DNA of 37,500 nt from Anaeromyces robustus. Taxonomy: Eukaryota > Neocallimastigomycota > Neocallimastigomycetes > Neocallimastigales > Neocallimastigaceae. Every line of letters starts with the position of its first letter. Position 1 is the stretch's first letter. The notes under the pieces were generated by a model. That model ran no database searches and was not told the origin of the DNA. It worked only from the letters and a program-made list of their open reading frames with translations. Positions 1 to 11,367 of this stretch are shown in pieces. Location of the stretch: positions 1 to 37,500 of the forward strand of contig MCFG01000225.1 of NCBI GenBank assembly GCA_002104895.1, written 5' to 3'. Position numbers and translations under genes: made by a program.

Positions 1-628
1 CCATTTAGCGCAAATGGTTTCATATATGGTCTATCAATTACAGAAGTTGTACCTCTTGTAATAATTATCATTAGTATATATACAGTAAGTAAAAAAAAAT
101 TAAATTTAAAAATAATATTTTAATTTTTATATACTTTTATACATAAATAAATATTAATTTTTATTTAACAATATTTATAGAAAAACAAATATTTTATAAA
201 TAATTGCAAAAAATTCATTTCATATGATAAATTACAAAATTTTAGTTATTATATTGTAATTTTGTATGCAGTCAATTTTTTTTATATTTGGAAAAAAGAA
301 TCTCTTAATAAATACAAAAAGATTAATAATAAAAAATTTGATAATTATTCGGACGATGAATTAAAAAAAAACTAATATTTGATTTATTTATAATGCTTAC
401 TGCCGTAATTATTCAAACGATATTCATGGTAGGTTTGTTTAACTTTTTGAATGATATGTAATTCATGAAAAATTATTTAATATTAATTAATTAGTTAAAA
501 ATAACAAGTTATATTTAGAAATACAAATTACAATTTATATATTATTAACATTTTTTAATTTTTTCTTTAATTTTTAAAAATTTATCTAATAATATATTTA
601 CTTTATTTATTTATTTATTTATTTATCA

Positions 629-668
<40 letters not shown>

Positions 669-858
669 CCATTGATATAGAAAAAATTTTCAATTTATCT
701 AGAAAAATATTTAAATAATATTAATTTATTAAAAGATTTTAGAACTTATTCAAATGATGAAGATAACGCAACATTTATTTCAATTATAATAATTGTAAGT
801 AATTTAATAAGTAAATATAAATTAATAAATAAATAAATAAATATATATATATAATTAA

Positions 859-905
<47 letters not shown>

Positions 906-1651
906 ATTTATGTGATTAATAAATTAAAATATGAAATATATTTAATAGTTTTGGATGTTATTAGGTTCAACAGTAATTTTATATTTTGCTTATTTAAAAA
1001 GTAGAAATATTAATGTAGTTCTTGGTTTTATATATGTTAATTCCATTTATGGTATTTATATCAGTTTTATTAATAATTATTGGTATTCATAAAGTAAGTA
1101 AATAAAATAAAAAAAAGTATTCATATATATATAATTTTTCAAGAAAAAAAAATTATATTTATGTATTTATAAATTTATATTATATATAAACCCTACATAA
1201 AAACAAATAACAAAATATTTATAGAGAAATGTAACATTAATAATGAATTATAAAATAATTCCTTGGAATCAAAGTTTATTATTTTCCTATATTTTATATA
1301 TATCATTATTTATAATCAACTTCTTTATTGGTAAAAATGAAACAAATAATAATTTAGAGGAAAAAATACCAAATTTTATGTTAATACTTTGGACAGCACT
1401 TGGAAATATTTTTGGTATTTCTCATCTTTTAATATTGGTAAATAAATTTTATAAATCATATAATAATTGTATATATATATAAAAAATTATTTAACACAAA
1501 AAATATCAATTTATAATTAATAATATTAATTTATATAAATTTTTTATTTATTTATTATTTATTATTAATTCAATGATATAAGTACAAGTTTCCTTCTTTT
1601 CTTGATAAATATACATATATTATTGTGAAAAATATTAAAAATAAAACTTAA
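1..1651 (+). pseudogene. Multi-pass (about seven-span) membrane protein, 3' part, six exons
   Basis: The gene enters from the left edge. I read exons at 1-84, 181-428, 681-794, 949-1093, 1225-1437 and 1583-1651 (TAA). Introns begin GTAAGT, GTAGGT, GTAAGT, GTAAGT and GTAAAT; four end in ATAG or TAG and the last in AAG. All junctions are phase 0. The product has about seven hydrophobic segments: end of exon 1, early exon 2, end of exon 2, the exon 3/4 junction, late exon 4, and two in exon 5. Charged Asn/Lys-rich loops lie between them. Exon 2 (248 nt) is one base short, at an A-run near 362-371. Exon 4 (145 nt) is one base too long, near 1041-1046. The reading frame is otherwise clean and splice sites are good, so this is either a young pseudogene or a gene with two homopolymer errors. 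The seven-span layout could suggest a receptor, but I recognise no family motif. Confidence 0.6.
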
Positions 1652-1987
1652 TTACAGTTATTCATTGTGATAGTCATTTTTTTTTTTTTTTTTTACTTAT
1701 AAATCCTTTTCTATTATTAGCAATAATTTTAAATTTTTTAAAAAAAAAAATAAATTAATAAATAAAAAATAAAAAGAATATATATATGAAAATATTTAAA
1801 AAAAAAACCTAAAAAAAAAATAATAAGAATAATTAAAATTTTATACATAAAATATATATATATAATATATATATAAAATAAAATCAAAAAATTAAAGTAT
1901 TTTGTATAACTAAAAATTCCAATTATTTGCTTAATTTTAAAAAAATTGTCAATAAATAATTTATATATAAAATATAAAAATAAATTA
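1652..1987. other. AT-rich intergenic spacer
   Basis: Convergent 3' ends meet here: the membrane-protein gene ends at 1651 (+) and the ankyrin gene ends at 1988 (-). The spacer holds A and T runs (T-run near 1679-1694, A-runs near 1741-1820) and TA steps near 1853-1875. No gene is visible. Confidence 0.7.
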
Positions 1988-4900
1988 TTAATAAATATTT
2001 GTGTTCAATGGTTTTCTATGAATTTTTGATTTAATAGTTAAATTTTTTTCACGATGTAAATATTTTTCTATATAACGAAAGATATTTTTATTTGCATAAT
2101 CAATACACTTTTTATTATGATTATCTTCTAATTTGAAATTACATTTATTATCTATTAGATATTTAATAATATCAAAATGACCATATAAACATGCATACAT
2201 TAAAGCGGTTTGTCCATTTATATTTTTTTCATCTATATTTATACCTTTTACTACTAATAGTTTAACAATATCTAAATGACCATTTTTAGCTGCATACATT
2301 AATACTGTATCATCATTAAAACATTTTTCATGAATATTAATTCCTTTCTCTATTAAATAATCAACAATATCTAAATATCCATTATTACATGAAAGAAATA
2401 ACGAATTACATTTATTTAAATCCTTCTCATGGTTATTTATATGGTTATGAATTAAATATTTTACAATTTCAAAATGACCAAATTCTGATGCAATCATTAA
2501 GGCGTTCCACCCATAATTACTTCTATTATCAAGGCTTAATCCTTGATCTTTTAAATATTTAATAATTTCAAGATTTCCTGTTATAGTAGATGCCATTAAG
2601 GCATTATAACCATATTTATTTTTTTCTAAAATATTAATTTTGTTTTCAACTAAGAATTTTACAATTTCAAAATGATTGAGTAATCCTGCTATCATTAATA
2701 AGTTATTACCATTTTTATCTTTTTCATTAATATCAAACCCTATATTTATTAAATATTTTATGATATCTAAATGATTATATAATGTAGCATGAAATAATGC
2801 ATTCCATCCCTCATTATCTTTATGTTTAAGGTTTATACCAGAGTTAACAAGTACTTGAACGATATTAATATATCCCTTTTGTGAAGCAATCATTAACGCA
2901 TCATAACCATTATTATATTTTATATTGATATCTATATCATTTTTAATTAAAATATTAACTACCTTAAAATTACCATTAAAACATGCCATCAACCATGTAT
3001 TAGAAATATTTTCTTCATTTTTTATTTTTATTTTTATATTTTTCCCTTTTTTTCCATTATTAATACTTTCAATTTCATTTTTTATGTGATGATCTTCTAT
3101 TGATATTATATTACCATTTTCAATATCTTGATTTAATTTAATGTTATTTTTATTATTATTTGTACTAAATTTTATATATTTTTTCTTTAAATATATCATC
3201 CATAAATTTATATATTCAATTTTAGGTATCATCATCAGATCGTCATTTTTAAAATTATCTATTTTTTCTTCACTAATAGATATTCCATTATAAATTAAAT
3301 ATTCTGCAATATTAAATAAGCCAATTTTACATGCCAACATAAAATATAAAATACATTGCTTATTATTATTAAGAAAATTATTTTTTTTATAAAATAATAA
3401 ATATTCTACTATATCAGGATGATTGAATATTAAAGCATTTATTATTGAATCTTTACCTTGTTTATCTTTTGCATACATGTTAATACCATTTTCAATTAAA
3501 TATTTCACCATTTCAATATTACCAATCCTTGAAGCAAGAGTTAATGCAGTATTACCATCTCTTCTTTTTGTATTAATATCCATTCCATTTTCAATCAAAA
3601 ATTTCAAAATTTCTATATTATTCATTAATACACATAAGATAAATGCTTTCTCTACAGGAAAAATAAAGCTTTTTTTAATTTTGAATCCATTTTCATTCAA
3701 AATCTTTATTATTTCAATATTTCCTACATATATTGAATGATTTAGTATATCAGAATAATTTAGTTCATAGTACATATCAGCACCTTTTTCAAGTAAATAT
3801 TTCACCAATTCTACTTGATTACTATAAATAGCTTTATATAATGCAGTAGTACCCTTTGGTCCATATATTTCATTGATATCAATTTTATTATCAACTAAAA
3901 GTTTTACCAATCTAAAGTTTCCATTTTCTACAGCATAATATAATGCATTAACATAATTTCTATTTTTGGTATTTACATTAATACCTTTTTCTATCAAAAG
4001 CTTTGCGATATCATATTGATCCATTACTGATGCTATTATTAATGAATTACTTCCTATACGATTTTTTTCATTAATATTACATCCATTGGAAATTAAATAA
4101 TCAACTATTTTTATATGACCAAATTTAGTAGCATGCATTATCGAATTATAACTATATTTATCCTTTGTGTTAATGTTAGCACCATGATTTATTAGAAATT
4201 GAACTACAGTTAGTTGACCACTTTTAGATGCAATTATTAAGCAATCTTGCCCTCTATTATTTCTTTCATTAATACTCATTCCTTTTTCTATCAAATATTC
4301 TACTATGTCAATATGACCATACATACAACTTATCATTAGTGCATTATAACCATCATTATCTTTCATATTTAATTTTCTTTGAGAAATAAACGATAAATTA
4401 AATACTTTATTACTATCTAGTATTTTTTCTGTTAAAAGTTTTAGTATATCAAAATAACCATACATCGCTGAATATAATAAGGCTGTTCTACCTTTATTAT
4501 TTTTCTCATGAAATTTACAATTAAATAATATTAAATATTCAACAATATCAAAATACCCATTCATCGTTGCACATATTAAAGCAGTATTACCTTCATTATT
4601 TTTATTATCAATAGCCATTCCTTGACTTAATAAATATTTAACAATAATTAAATTTCCATTTATAGAGGCATAATGTAAAGAATTATTTCCTTTATCATCT
4701 ATTTCATGGATATTAACTCCTTTATCTAAGAAATATTTAGCAATATCTAACTTTTCATATTTACATGAATATAAAAACAAGTTATAACCATTCCATTTTT
4801 CTTTTATATTTTTTTCAATATCATATGTTAATAAACATTTTATTACATCCAAATTTCCTTTTTCAATGGATCTATAATACATATTTTTAGTAATTTCAAT

Positions 4901-5569
4901 TTGTTTTTTTTCTAATTCTATACTTTCTTTTAAATAAGAATTTGTTATTTTATTTTGTTTAACCCCATTTAAAATATCAATAATAAAGTTATTTTGATAT
5001 ATTATCACTTTAAAAATAAAATTTACAATTTCATATATAATATTTTTATTTTCAGAATCAAACAAAGAAATATTTGATAAAAAATCTTCCTCATTACATT
5101 CAATAATACGTTCAATAATTAATTTTTCATCCTTTTTAAAATTAAGATTTATATTATTTAATAAAATAAATTTTAGATTAGAAATATCAAGTTTTTTTTT
5201 TCTATCAAATAAAATATTATTTCCTTTTCTTGTAATATAATTAATATTTCCTTTATTTTCTAAAATTAAATTAGCAATGGTGAATTTTTTTTTTCTAATA
5301 GAAATAAATAAAGGATTTTTTTCATCTTCAATTTCATAATTTATATTAGTGTAAAACTTTATCAATAATTTAATAATTTCTATTTTAAAATTATTTTCAA
5401 TACAATAAATTAAAGAATCAAAACTTTTAGTTTGTAATTCATTTAAATTTATTTGATGAAATACTAAATAATAATGAAGTTTATCATTTTCATTATTAAT
5501 TATGTATTTTTTTAGTTCATCTATTTGTTTATTCATATTCATATTTGAAATTAGTTTGTTAATTTGCAC
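1988..5569 (-). CDS. Large ankyrin-repeat protein (1193 aa) with a shared N-terminal module
   Basis: Single open exon of 1193 codons. Residues about 1-250 form a divergent module also found at the N-terminus of the three paralogues at 22.7-29.8 kb: FDSLIY near 50, INY near 76-78, PLFISI near 86, GNINY near 107-111, NLKFIL near 131, and a closing Lys/Ile-rich stretch before YYRSIEKGNLDVIK. From about 258 follow some 24 ankyrin repeats of about 33 residues, with typical NALMIAS-type helix 1, DIVKYLIEKG-type helix 2 and NINEKD-type loops. A non-repeat insert of about 90 residues (roughly 800-890, Asn/Lys/Ile-rich) splits the array, and one repeat near 395-415 carries a short insertion. The C-terminus is basic. 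Ankyrin arrays bind other proteins; the partner cannot be told. There is no signal peptide or membrane segment, so it is likely cytoplasmic. It lacks the upstream motif found at its paralogues. Confidence 0.93.
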   Translation of the reverse strand: MQINKLISNMNMNKQIDELKKYIINNENDKLHYYLVFHQINLNELQTKSFDSLIYCIENNFKIEIIKLLIKFYTNINYEIEDEKNPLFISIRKKKFTIANLILENKGNINYITRKGNNILFDRKKKLDISNLKFILLNNINLNFKKDEKLIIERIIECNEEDFLSNISLFDSENKNIIYEIVNFIFKVIIYQNNFIIDILNGVKQNKITNSYLKESIELEKKQIEITKNMYYRSIEKGNLDVIKCLLTYDIEKNIKEKWNGYNLFLYSCKYEKLDIAKYFLDKGVNIHEIDDKGNNSLHYASINGNLIIVKYLLSQGMAIDNKNNEGNTALICATMNGYFDIVEYLILFNCKFHEKNNKGRTALLYSAMYGYFDILKLLTEKILDSNKVFNLSFISQRKLNMKDNDGYNALMISCMYGHIDIVEYLIEKGMSINERNNRGQDCLIIASKSGQLTVVQFLINHGANINTKDKYSYNSIMHATKFGHIKIVDYLISNGCNINEKNRIGSNSLIIASVMDQYDIAKLLIEKGINVNTKNRNYVNALYYAVENGNFRLVKLLVDNKIDINEIYGPKGTTALYKAIYSNQVELVKYLLEKGADMYYELNYSDILNHSIYVGNIEIIKILNENGFKIKKSFIFPVEKAFILCVLMNNIEILKFLIENGMDINTKRRDGNTALTLASRIGNIEMVKYLIENGINMYAKDKQGKDSIINALIFNHPDIVEYLLFYKKNNFLNNNKQCILYFMLACKIGLFNIAEYLIYNGISISEEKIDNFKNDDLMMIPKIEYINLWMIYLKKKYIKFSTNNNKNNIKLNQDIENGNIISIEDHHIKNEIESINNGKKGKNIKIKIKNEENISNTWLMACFNGNFKVVNILIKNDIDINIKYNNGYDALMIASQKGYINIVQVLVNSGINLKHKDNEGWNALFHATLYNHLDIIKYLINIGFDINEKDKNGNNLLMIAGLLNHFEIVKFLVENKINILEKNKYGYNALMASTITGNLEIIKYLKDQGLSLDNRSNYGWNALMIASEFGHFEIVKYLIHNHINNHEKDLNKCNSLFLSCNNGYLDIVDYLIEKGINIHEKCFNDDTVLMYAAKNGHLDIVKLLVVKGINIDEKNINGQTALMYACLYGHFDIIKYLIDNKCNFKLEDNHNKKCIDYANKNIFRYIEKYLHREKNLTIKSKIHRKPLNTNIY

Positions 5570-6201
5570 TTAAAAAACTTCTTAAATAGAATACGGTTAT
5601 AAATATCACGGAATAATGTATTTTTAATTTTTTTTTTTTTTCTCTAAAACTGATATTATTTTTTTTAATTTTTTTAATATATTTTATGTCCAATATATAA
5701 AATATTAATCCATTTAAATATTTTATTAATTAAATAATATAAGAAATGTAACCTAAATGTATAATATATATAATCACTATATTCGGTAAATATTTATTTA
5801 TTACACCATTTATATATATATTTTTTTTAAAAAAAATAAAGCTTTTCTTCCTTTTTAATTTATTGGAAATAAATAGTTATACCATAATATTGTTTATTAT
5901 ATCAAGTAAATAAATACAAAATAAAAATTAGTTAAAAGTAAAAATAATAAATGAAAAAAATAAGAGAAATAAGAAATAAAAGATAAAATATAAATAAAAA
6001 GGATTAAATAAAAAATATATATATATATGTAAATATATAAATTAATGTATATTAATAGTCATAAATAATCTATAAAAATGGAGTATAATAAATTAAATAG
6101 ATTAAATAATAAAATAAAGTATAAAATATAATAAAATAAATTAAATTAAAAATCCATAAAATGTTTTTAATTTTTTGTGTAATATTATATATTACATATT
6201 A

Positions 6202-6339
6202 ATGATAATAAATAAACGTAATGGTGATATTAGTAAATATAATCCTGTAGATTAGATTAATAAAATTCTTAATGATCATGACAATATTTTATACTTTAAT
6301 TATGAAGCCTATATAAATTCAAATGTTGCTAATAATTAA
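6202..6339 (+). pseudogene. Possible short coding relic
   Basis: From an ATG at 6202 one frame reads about 45 codons ending in TAA at 6337-6339, with one internal TAG. The inferred residues are mixed (KRNGDISKYN, then KILNDHDN, then FNYEAY), unlike the Lys/Ile/Asn monotony of the surrounding spacer. It may be a fragment of a lost gene; it could also be chance. The family is not recognised. Confidence 0.2.
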
Positions 6340-7291
6340 AGAAAAAAAAAAGTAAAAGATAACATGATAAAAAAAATATAATAAAATATTAAATATTCTT
6401 TAAAAAGAAAAAAAAAATAAATAAATTTTTATAATATATACCTAATAAATATATGATACAGATTTATAAGATATTAATATTACAAAAATTTTAATATTAA
6501 CAAAACCATATAATAATACAATATTCATAAAATATTTTACTATTAATTTCTATTTTTAGTTTTAAAAAATTCATCACTTATTTTATTTTTATTCTATTTA
6601 ATTATTTTACCACATTATTACTTATTCTCACTTTACTTAATATAATTTTTATATATGTTAAAATAGATAATGAAGAAATAAATTAATCTTTTTTTTTTTT
6701 TTTAATAAATATTATATGTGTTTATTTTAAATTATAAAAAAAAAAAATAAAAAAAAATAAAATAAAATGGATATATATATTAATTATATTTTTTTTTATA
6801 CTTGTTGTAACTACTTTTTTTATTTTTAATTAATATCTGTAAATGATATATATAATTATTAAAACTTATTTTTTTTTTTTTTTATTATTTTACTTTGTAA
6901 GTTGAAAAAAAAATAGTTATAATATTAATGTGACAATTTGTGGTTTTTATATTATTAATTTTTACAATAATTTTTTTTTATTTTACTAAAAAGTAATAAA
7001 ATAAAATTAAAAAAAATCTTAATAACAATAATAATAATAATATAAATTTTTTATTTGTTGATTTTTATTATATTTTTATTATATAATAAATATGGTAATA
7101 TATTCAATTTAATTAATAATATATATATATTAATATATTAATAAATTGATATTTTTTTTAATAATAAAATAATAAATATATGAATTATAAAATAGTCATA
7201 TAATAATAAATATACATTAATATATTAAAATAAAAATATAATCATATAATATTTATTACATTTTTTAGTATTATTTAATTATTTTATATAT

Positions 7292-7295
7292 ACAA

Positions 7296-7362
<67 letters not shown>

Positions 7363-7363
7363 A
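7292..7363. repeat. TAAA tetranucleotide microsatellite
   Basis: An AAAT/TAAA array of roughly 18 units, nearly perfect. The same repeat recurs at about 838-905, and the reverse orientation (TTTA) occurs at 9352-9388 and 27050-27123, so it is a common simple repeat of this genome. Confidence 0.9.
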
Positions 7364-7955
7364 ATTATAAGTAAACAAATAAATATATTATTAATAAACA
7401 GAAAAAAAAATGGAATCATTATAATTACTAACTAAATAATTAGTTATTTTTTTATAGAAAAAAAATTATAATATTTTTTAAAATATTTTTTTTTTCCTAG
7501 CATTTTTATTATATAAACAATTTAAAAATTATTAACCATAAATACTAATATTTAACATATAAAATTATTAAGATGTTATAAATTATAAAAATATAATATA
7601 ATAATTTAAAATAATATCTGAATCATATTATTTGATAATATCAATATACGAAGATAATAAAGTATTAAATATAAAATAATTATTTAATGATATAATTAAA
7701 ATTGTGAATTTAGTTTATAAAAGTATATTGATAAATATATATCATAAAATACTTTCAAAAAATAAAATAATATTGAAATACAATATATAAAAATAACAAT
7801 AAATAAAATATTATTTAAAATCTAAATAAAATGATAAATAATATTTTTTATAAAAAGTAAATACTATCAAAATCACTAATAAAATATTTATAAATTTATT
7901 TATATTTTTTAAATTATATTTAATGTAACAATAAAAAAAATATTATATATAAATA

Positions 7956-8729
7956 ATGATCAATAAAATTATAATATTAAATATAATCATTATAGATTTA
8001 TTAATTAAAAAAACCTTTCAAGAAAGAATAGAAATTAATTACAATTATAATAATATTACTTCTTTTCAATATTATAAAGATTTTGTATATCTTTATAATA
8101 ATGATACAATTATAAGTAAGGAAGAAATTTTAAAATATACTGATATATATTATACTGGATATTATTGTAAAAATAATATATGTGTACAAACAAATGATAA
8201 TTCATACGCAAGACATTTTATTGAATTTCCCGATAACAATGAACATATAAAATTATATATTGCAACCACTTATCCATATGAATATATTAAAGAAGGTGAT
8301 TACATTAATAGACACTGTTCAACTCGTTATGAAGGTATTGAATGTTGTATTTCTATTCAATGTGAATATGATTCTCAATGTTTATCTAATAAATGTATGA
8401 ATAATCATTGTATATTTAATGATAATAATCCTATAGAACATTGTGATAGTATTTATTCATATAATAAATTTTTAGATAGAAGAACTTCATATATACATTG
8501 TGGTAAACCCTATCGTGATTCATGTGAAAATAATGAAGAATGTTCTTCTAAAAAATGTGCAGAAAATAAAACATGTTTAATGCAATTAGATGGTCCATCT
8601 GATAGTGAAGGGTTTGACATGAAAGTTTATGTAGGAAGTGCAATGTTTGTTATTATAATAATTACTATTATTTGTTTAGTGGTTAAATGTCGTTATGAAG
8701 AGTTTAAAAAAAAACAAGTACGTTATTAA
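7956..8729 (+). CDS. Cys-rich single-pass membrane protein
   Basis: 257 residues. Residues 4-18 are strongly hydrophobic and look like a signal peptide or N-terminal anchor. The ectodomain carries Cys at 71, 76, 121, 130, 131, 136, 142, 147, 152, 163, 182, 190, 196, 201 and 207. Two clusters have the pattern C-x5-C-x4-C-x4-C (136-152: QCEYDSQCLSNKCMNNHC) and C-x5-C-x4-C-x5-C (190-207), which look like small disulfide-knot repeats. Residues about 224-244 form a transmembrane helix, followed by a short basic tail (KCRYEEFKKKQVRY). The likely topology is a surface protein with an outside Cys-rich head. Such Dickkopf-like C-x5-C-x4-C modules are frequent in chytrid-type secreted proteins, but I cannot name a ligand. 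The ATG at 7956 gives the signal peptide directly. Confidence 0.88.
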   Translation: MINKIIILNIIIIDLLIKKTFQERIEINYNYNNITSFQYYKDFVYLYNNDTIISKEEILKYTDIYYTGYYCKNNICVQTNDNSYARHFIEFPDNNEHIKLYIATTYPYEYIKEGDYINRHCSTRYEGIECCISIQCEYDSQCLSNKCMNNHCIFNDNNPIEHCDSIYSYNKFLDRRTSYIHCGKPYRDSCENNEECSSKKCAENKTCLMQLDGPSDSEGFDMKVYVGSAMFVIIIITIICLVVKCRYEEFKKKQVRY

Positions 8730-9382
8730 AATAAAATTATAATATAAATAAATATTTATTTATCAAATGATTTTTTTTTATTATAAAGCGTGAATCCCAG
8801 TGAGGTTGCCAAAATATAATATAGGATGGTACAAATAAATAACCAATCCATAAATAATTTAAATATAGTTTATTTACCCATAATTAAATATAATGATTTT
8901 AGGATGTTTTTTCCACAAAAATGTCATAAGGTAATAGTATAGTTTATTAAAATAAATTAAGCTAGTATAACATAAGTGTATATAATTACACATGCAATTT
9001 ATATAATTTAAATAATTGTTAACTCTTTATCATAAAATATATTAATAATGTTTACATAATTATTAAACCCAATTAATTGAATGTTAATAATCATAAATAA
9101 ATATTAAAAAAAATAAATATTAAAAAAAATAAATATTAAAAAAAAAATAAAAAATAAATAAGAGAAGCTCCATTCATTATTCTGTTTATTATTTTTTAAA
9201 TGTATATATAGAAAACATAAAAAGACAGTTAATATATTATATTTAATATTTTTACTATTTATATATATAATATTGTTATTATAATATGAAATTTATAATA
9301 TGAAATTTATAAAATGAAATTAAATATATATATTTTTTATTTCTTATTTCTTACTATTTATTTATTTATTTATTTATTTATT

Positions 9383-9422
<40 letters not shown>

Positions 9423-9958
9423 GCAATTTTTTGAGATATTTTTATTCTTAAATAATGTATAAACAGAATAAACTTTATAGTTAATGAAAATTATTAATGA
9501 TTATTTAATAAATTATATTATTTATATATTATAAGTTATATAAACAATATAAATAATATAATCATTTAATATAAAATTTTAAATATGTTAAATTTAAAAA
9601 ATAAAAAAAAAAATAAATTTAATAAAAACAAAATTAAATAAACATTTAATTAATTTATTAATAATATATAAAAAAAAAATAAATAAAACAAAATAAAATA
9701 AAAGCCAATTTTTTCGATATTAACCAAATAATATATTTATAAAATATATTGTTAATACATATAATTAACGAAACAATTAATTTTAAATAAATTGTTTAAT
9801 ACATTTTAATAATTATATAGAAAATAATAATTTATTTTAAATATATTGTTAATACATTTTAATAAATATATAGAAAATAATTTATAGGTTAAGCTAAATA
9901 TATTATATATATATATATTTTTTTTTTGCATTTTTATTTCACTATTTTTAATATTAAA
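8730..9958. other. Intergenic region with simple repeats
   Basis: This lies between the 3' ends of two convergent genes. The stretch 8788-8840 is unusually GC-rich for the area (it contains GTGAATCCCAGTGAGG), and 8905-8960 also has mixed sequence. Neither gives a usable ORF or tRNA fold. 9100-9142 holds three copies of an AATAAATATTAAAA-type unit. 9352-9421 is a TTTA array running into a T-run of more than 30. 9790-9885 holds a two-copy repeat of about 55 bp (ATTGTT-AATACATTTTAATAA). Confidence 0.55.
9388..9421. repeat. Long poly(T) run after a TTTA array
   Basis: More than 30 consecutive T follow a TTTA array at 9352-9388. This could be the tail of an old retroposed copy read on the minus strand, but no body of a LINE or SINE can be recognised beside it. 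Confidence 0.6.
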
Positions 9959-10741
9959 TTATTTTTTTATTAATTTCTTGTAAATCTTTCGTTCAAATTT
10001 TTTTTTCGGTTCTTCAAATTCATATCTAAGCATACAAAGATATATAGTGTCACTAGATCTATAAAAACCAAAAGCATTTCGATAATAATCATCTTCTTCT
10101 ATAATTTTTTTGTAACATTCTTCTTTATCACGAATTTTTTCAATTAATTTATACATATATCTTTTTATTAAGAATTTATTATGACCGTCACTATAATATT
10201 TATTTTTTAAAAAAATTAAAAAACTTGCATATCCATCTAAAATAAAAGGTGGAAATAATATTCTATCATCATCATAGAATAGAGGATTTATATTTGCTTT
10301 TATTCTATCTTCAATATTACCATCATATTTTAATACTAATAATTTAGACCGACATAAGTAATTTAATATTTTTTTAAATTTAATTAAATATTTACTGTTT
10401 TCAGATTCTTTATAATAATTTTTATATAACGAAATCACATCTTTCATAAAAATTTCTTTTTTTCTATCTAATTCATCTTCTTCAATAAATTTTACCTCTT
10501 GTTTAGCTAAAAATGAAAACATACCACTACCACTATTATATAGGTGATTCGTTTTTCCTTTGGGACTTTTCATCCATCCAGTAATAAAATTTTTAAATTT
10601 ATCATTTTCATGTTTAACCGAATTATTATATTTTTTAACAATTTCTAAAAATTCTTCTTCATTTTTAATATTAAAGTCACTTTCCCAAAACAATAGTTTT
10701 TGAACAATTTTATTTTTAAATTTATCTTTATATTTTTCCAT
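9959..10741 (-). CDS. Unrecognised 260-residue basic protein
   Basis: A single-exon frame with natural codon content. It is rich in Lys, Glu, Tyr and Phe, with no signal peptide or long hydrophobic segment. The most distinctive part is residues about 55-80 (FITGWMKSPKGKTNHLYNSGSGMF is split by a Gly/Ser turn). A second mixed part near 150-175 contains FYDDDRILFPPFILDG. The end is strongly basic (KKKFERKIYKKLIKK). It looks like an intracellular helical protein. The start codon is followed upstream by a TTTA/TTA repeat, so no earlier start is likely. I do not recognise the family; it may be lineage-specific. Confidence 0.8.
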   Translation of the reverse strand: MEKYKDKFKNKIVQKLLFWESDFNIKNEEEFLEIVKKYNNSVKHENDKFKNFITGWMKSPKGKTNHLYNSGSGMFSFLAKQEVKFIEEDELDRKKEIFMKDVISLYKNYYKESENSKYLIKFKKILNYLCRSKLLVLKYDGNIEDRIKANINPLFYDDDRILFPPFILDGYASFLIFLKNKYYSDGHNKFLIKRYMYKLIEKIRDKEECYKKIIEEDDYYRNAFGFYRSSDTIYLCMLRYEFEEPKKKFERKIYKKLIKK

Positions 10742-11034
10742 TTATTTATTTATTTATTTATTTATTTATTATTATTATTTATTTATTTATTTATTTTTTA
10801 TTTATTTATATATTGTATTTATTTATTTCAATTTTTATTTTCATTTTTACTTCTTTTTATTTTTTAGTTAATTTTTAAATAAAGAATAATTATTTTATTT
10901 TTATATTTCTATTATTTATAAATTTACTATATTTGAGAATAAAGTAATTTGATTATATATAATAATATGTCAAATATATGTTTTAAATAAAAATATATTA
11001 CTACTTTGAAAATAAATTTGAATTATTATATATG
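10742..11034. other. AT-rich 5' flank of the 9959-10741 gene
   Basis: Begins with TTTA/TTA repeats directly before the start codon (10742-10812), then AT-rich unique sequence. No gene seen. Confidence 0.6.
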
Positions 11035-11040
11035 TTACAT

Positions 11041-11171
11041 TATATAATATAATATAATATAATATAATATAATATAATATAATATAATATAATATAATAT
11101 AATATAATATAATATAATATAATATAATATAATATAATATAATATAATATAATATAATATAATATAATATA
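11041..11171. repeat. AATAT pentanucleotide array, left
   Basis: An almost perfect TATAA/AATAT array of about 130 bp. It abuts the outer end of the left copy of the 196-bp inverted repeat, whose own first ~60 bp are a degenerate form of the same array (ACGAAAG, ACAAG interruptions). Confidence 0.9.
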
Positions 11172-11367
11172 ATATAATATAATACGAAAGAATATAATAT
11201 AATACAATATAATACAAGATAATATAATATAACCTTAATTCATTTAACATAATTAGTACAAAAATTTTAATATTATTTTAATTCTGAAAGGAATAAAAGC
11301 TTCTAAAATTGTTCACTTTTTTTTAAACTTTCAAAAAAATATCATTTAAATTTTAATCAAGTATTTT
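11172..11367 (+). repeat. 196-bp inverted repeat, left copy
   Basis: Reverse complement of 15091-15286. I compared the two base by base by eye and found no mismatch, including the 8-T and 7-A homopolymers. The first ~60 bp are a degenerate AATAT array; the other ~135 bp are unique sequence with markers CATTTAACATAATTAG, GGAATAAAAGCTTC and AATCAAGTATTTT. The identity stops sharply on both sides. The two copies enclose about 3.7 kb (11368-15090). Confidence 0.92.

Larger units (their letters stand above)
5570..7955. other. Long AT-rich intergenic region between divergent genes
   Basis: This is the shared 5' region of the ankyrin gene (-) and the Cys-rich membrane protein (+). It is nearly all A and T, with many homopolymer runs (5628-5643, 6691-6702, 6868-6883) and a TAAA array at 7292-7363. 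The only piece that looks once-coding is at 6202-6339. I found no tRNA and no clear promoter motif. Confidence 0.6.

Noticed and set aside
3423-3740. Plus-strand frame of 105 codons
   Set aside because: Lies wholly inside the ankyrin gene on the other strand and mirrors its repeats.
9388-9421. Retroposon tail
   Set aside because: Only a T-run and a TTTA array are present; no LINE or SINE body, promoter boxes or target duplication could be recognised.
11035-11250. Minus-strand frame of Tyr/Ile/Leu repeats
   Set aside because: Pure translation of the AATAT array; no coding signal.
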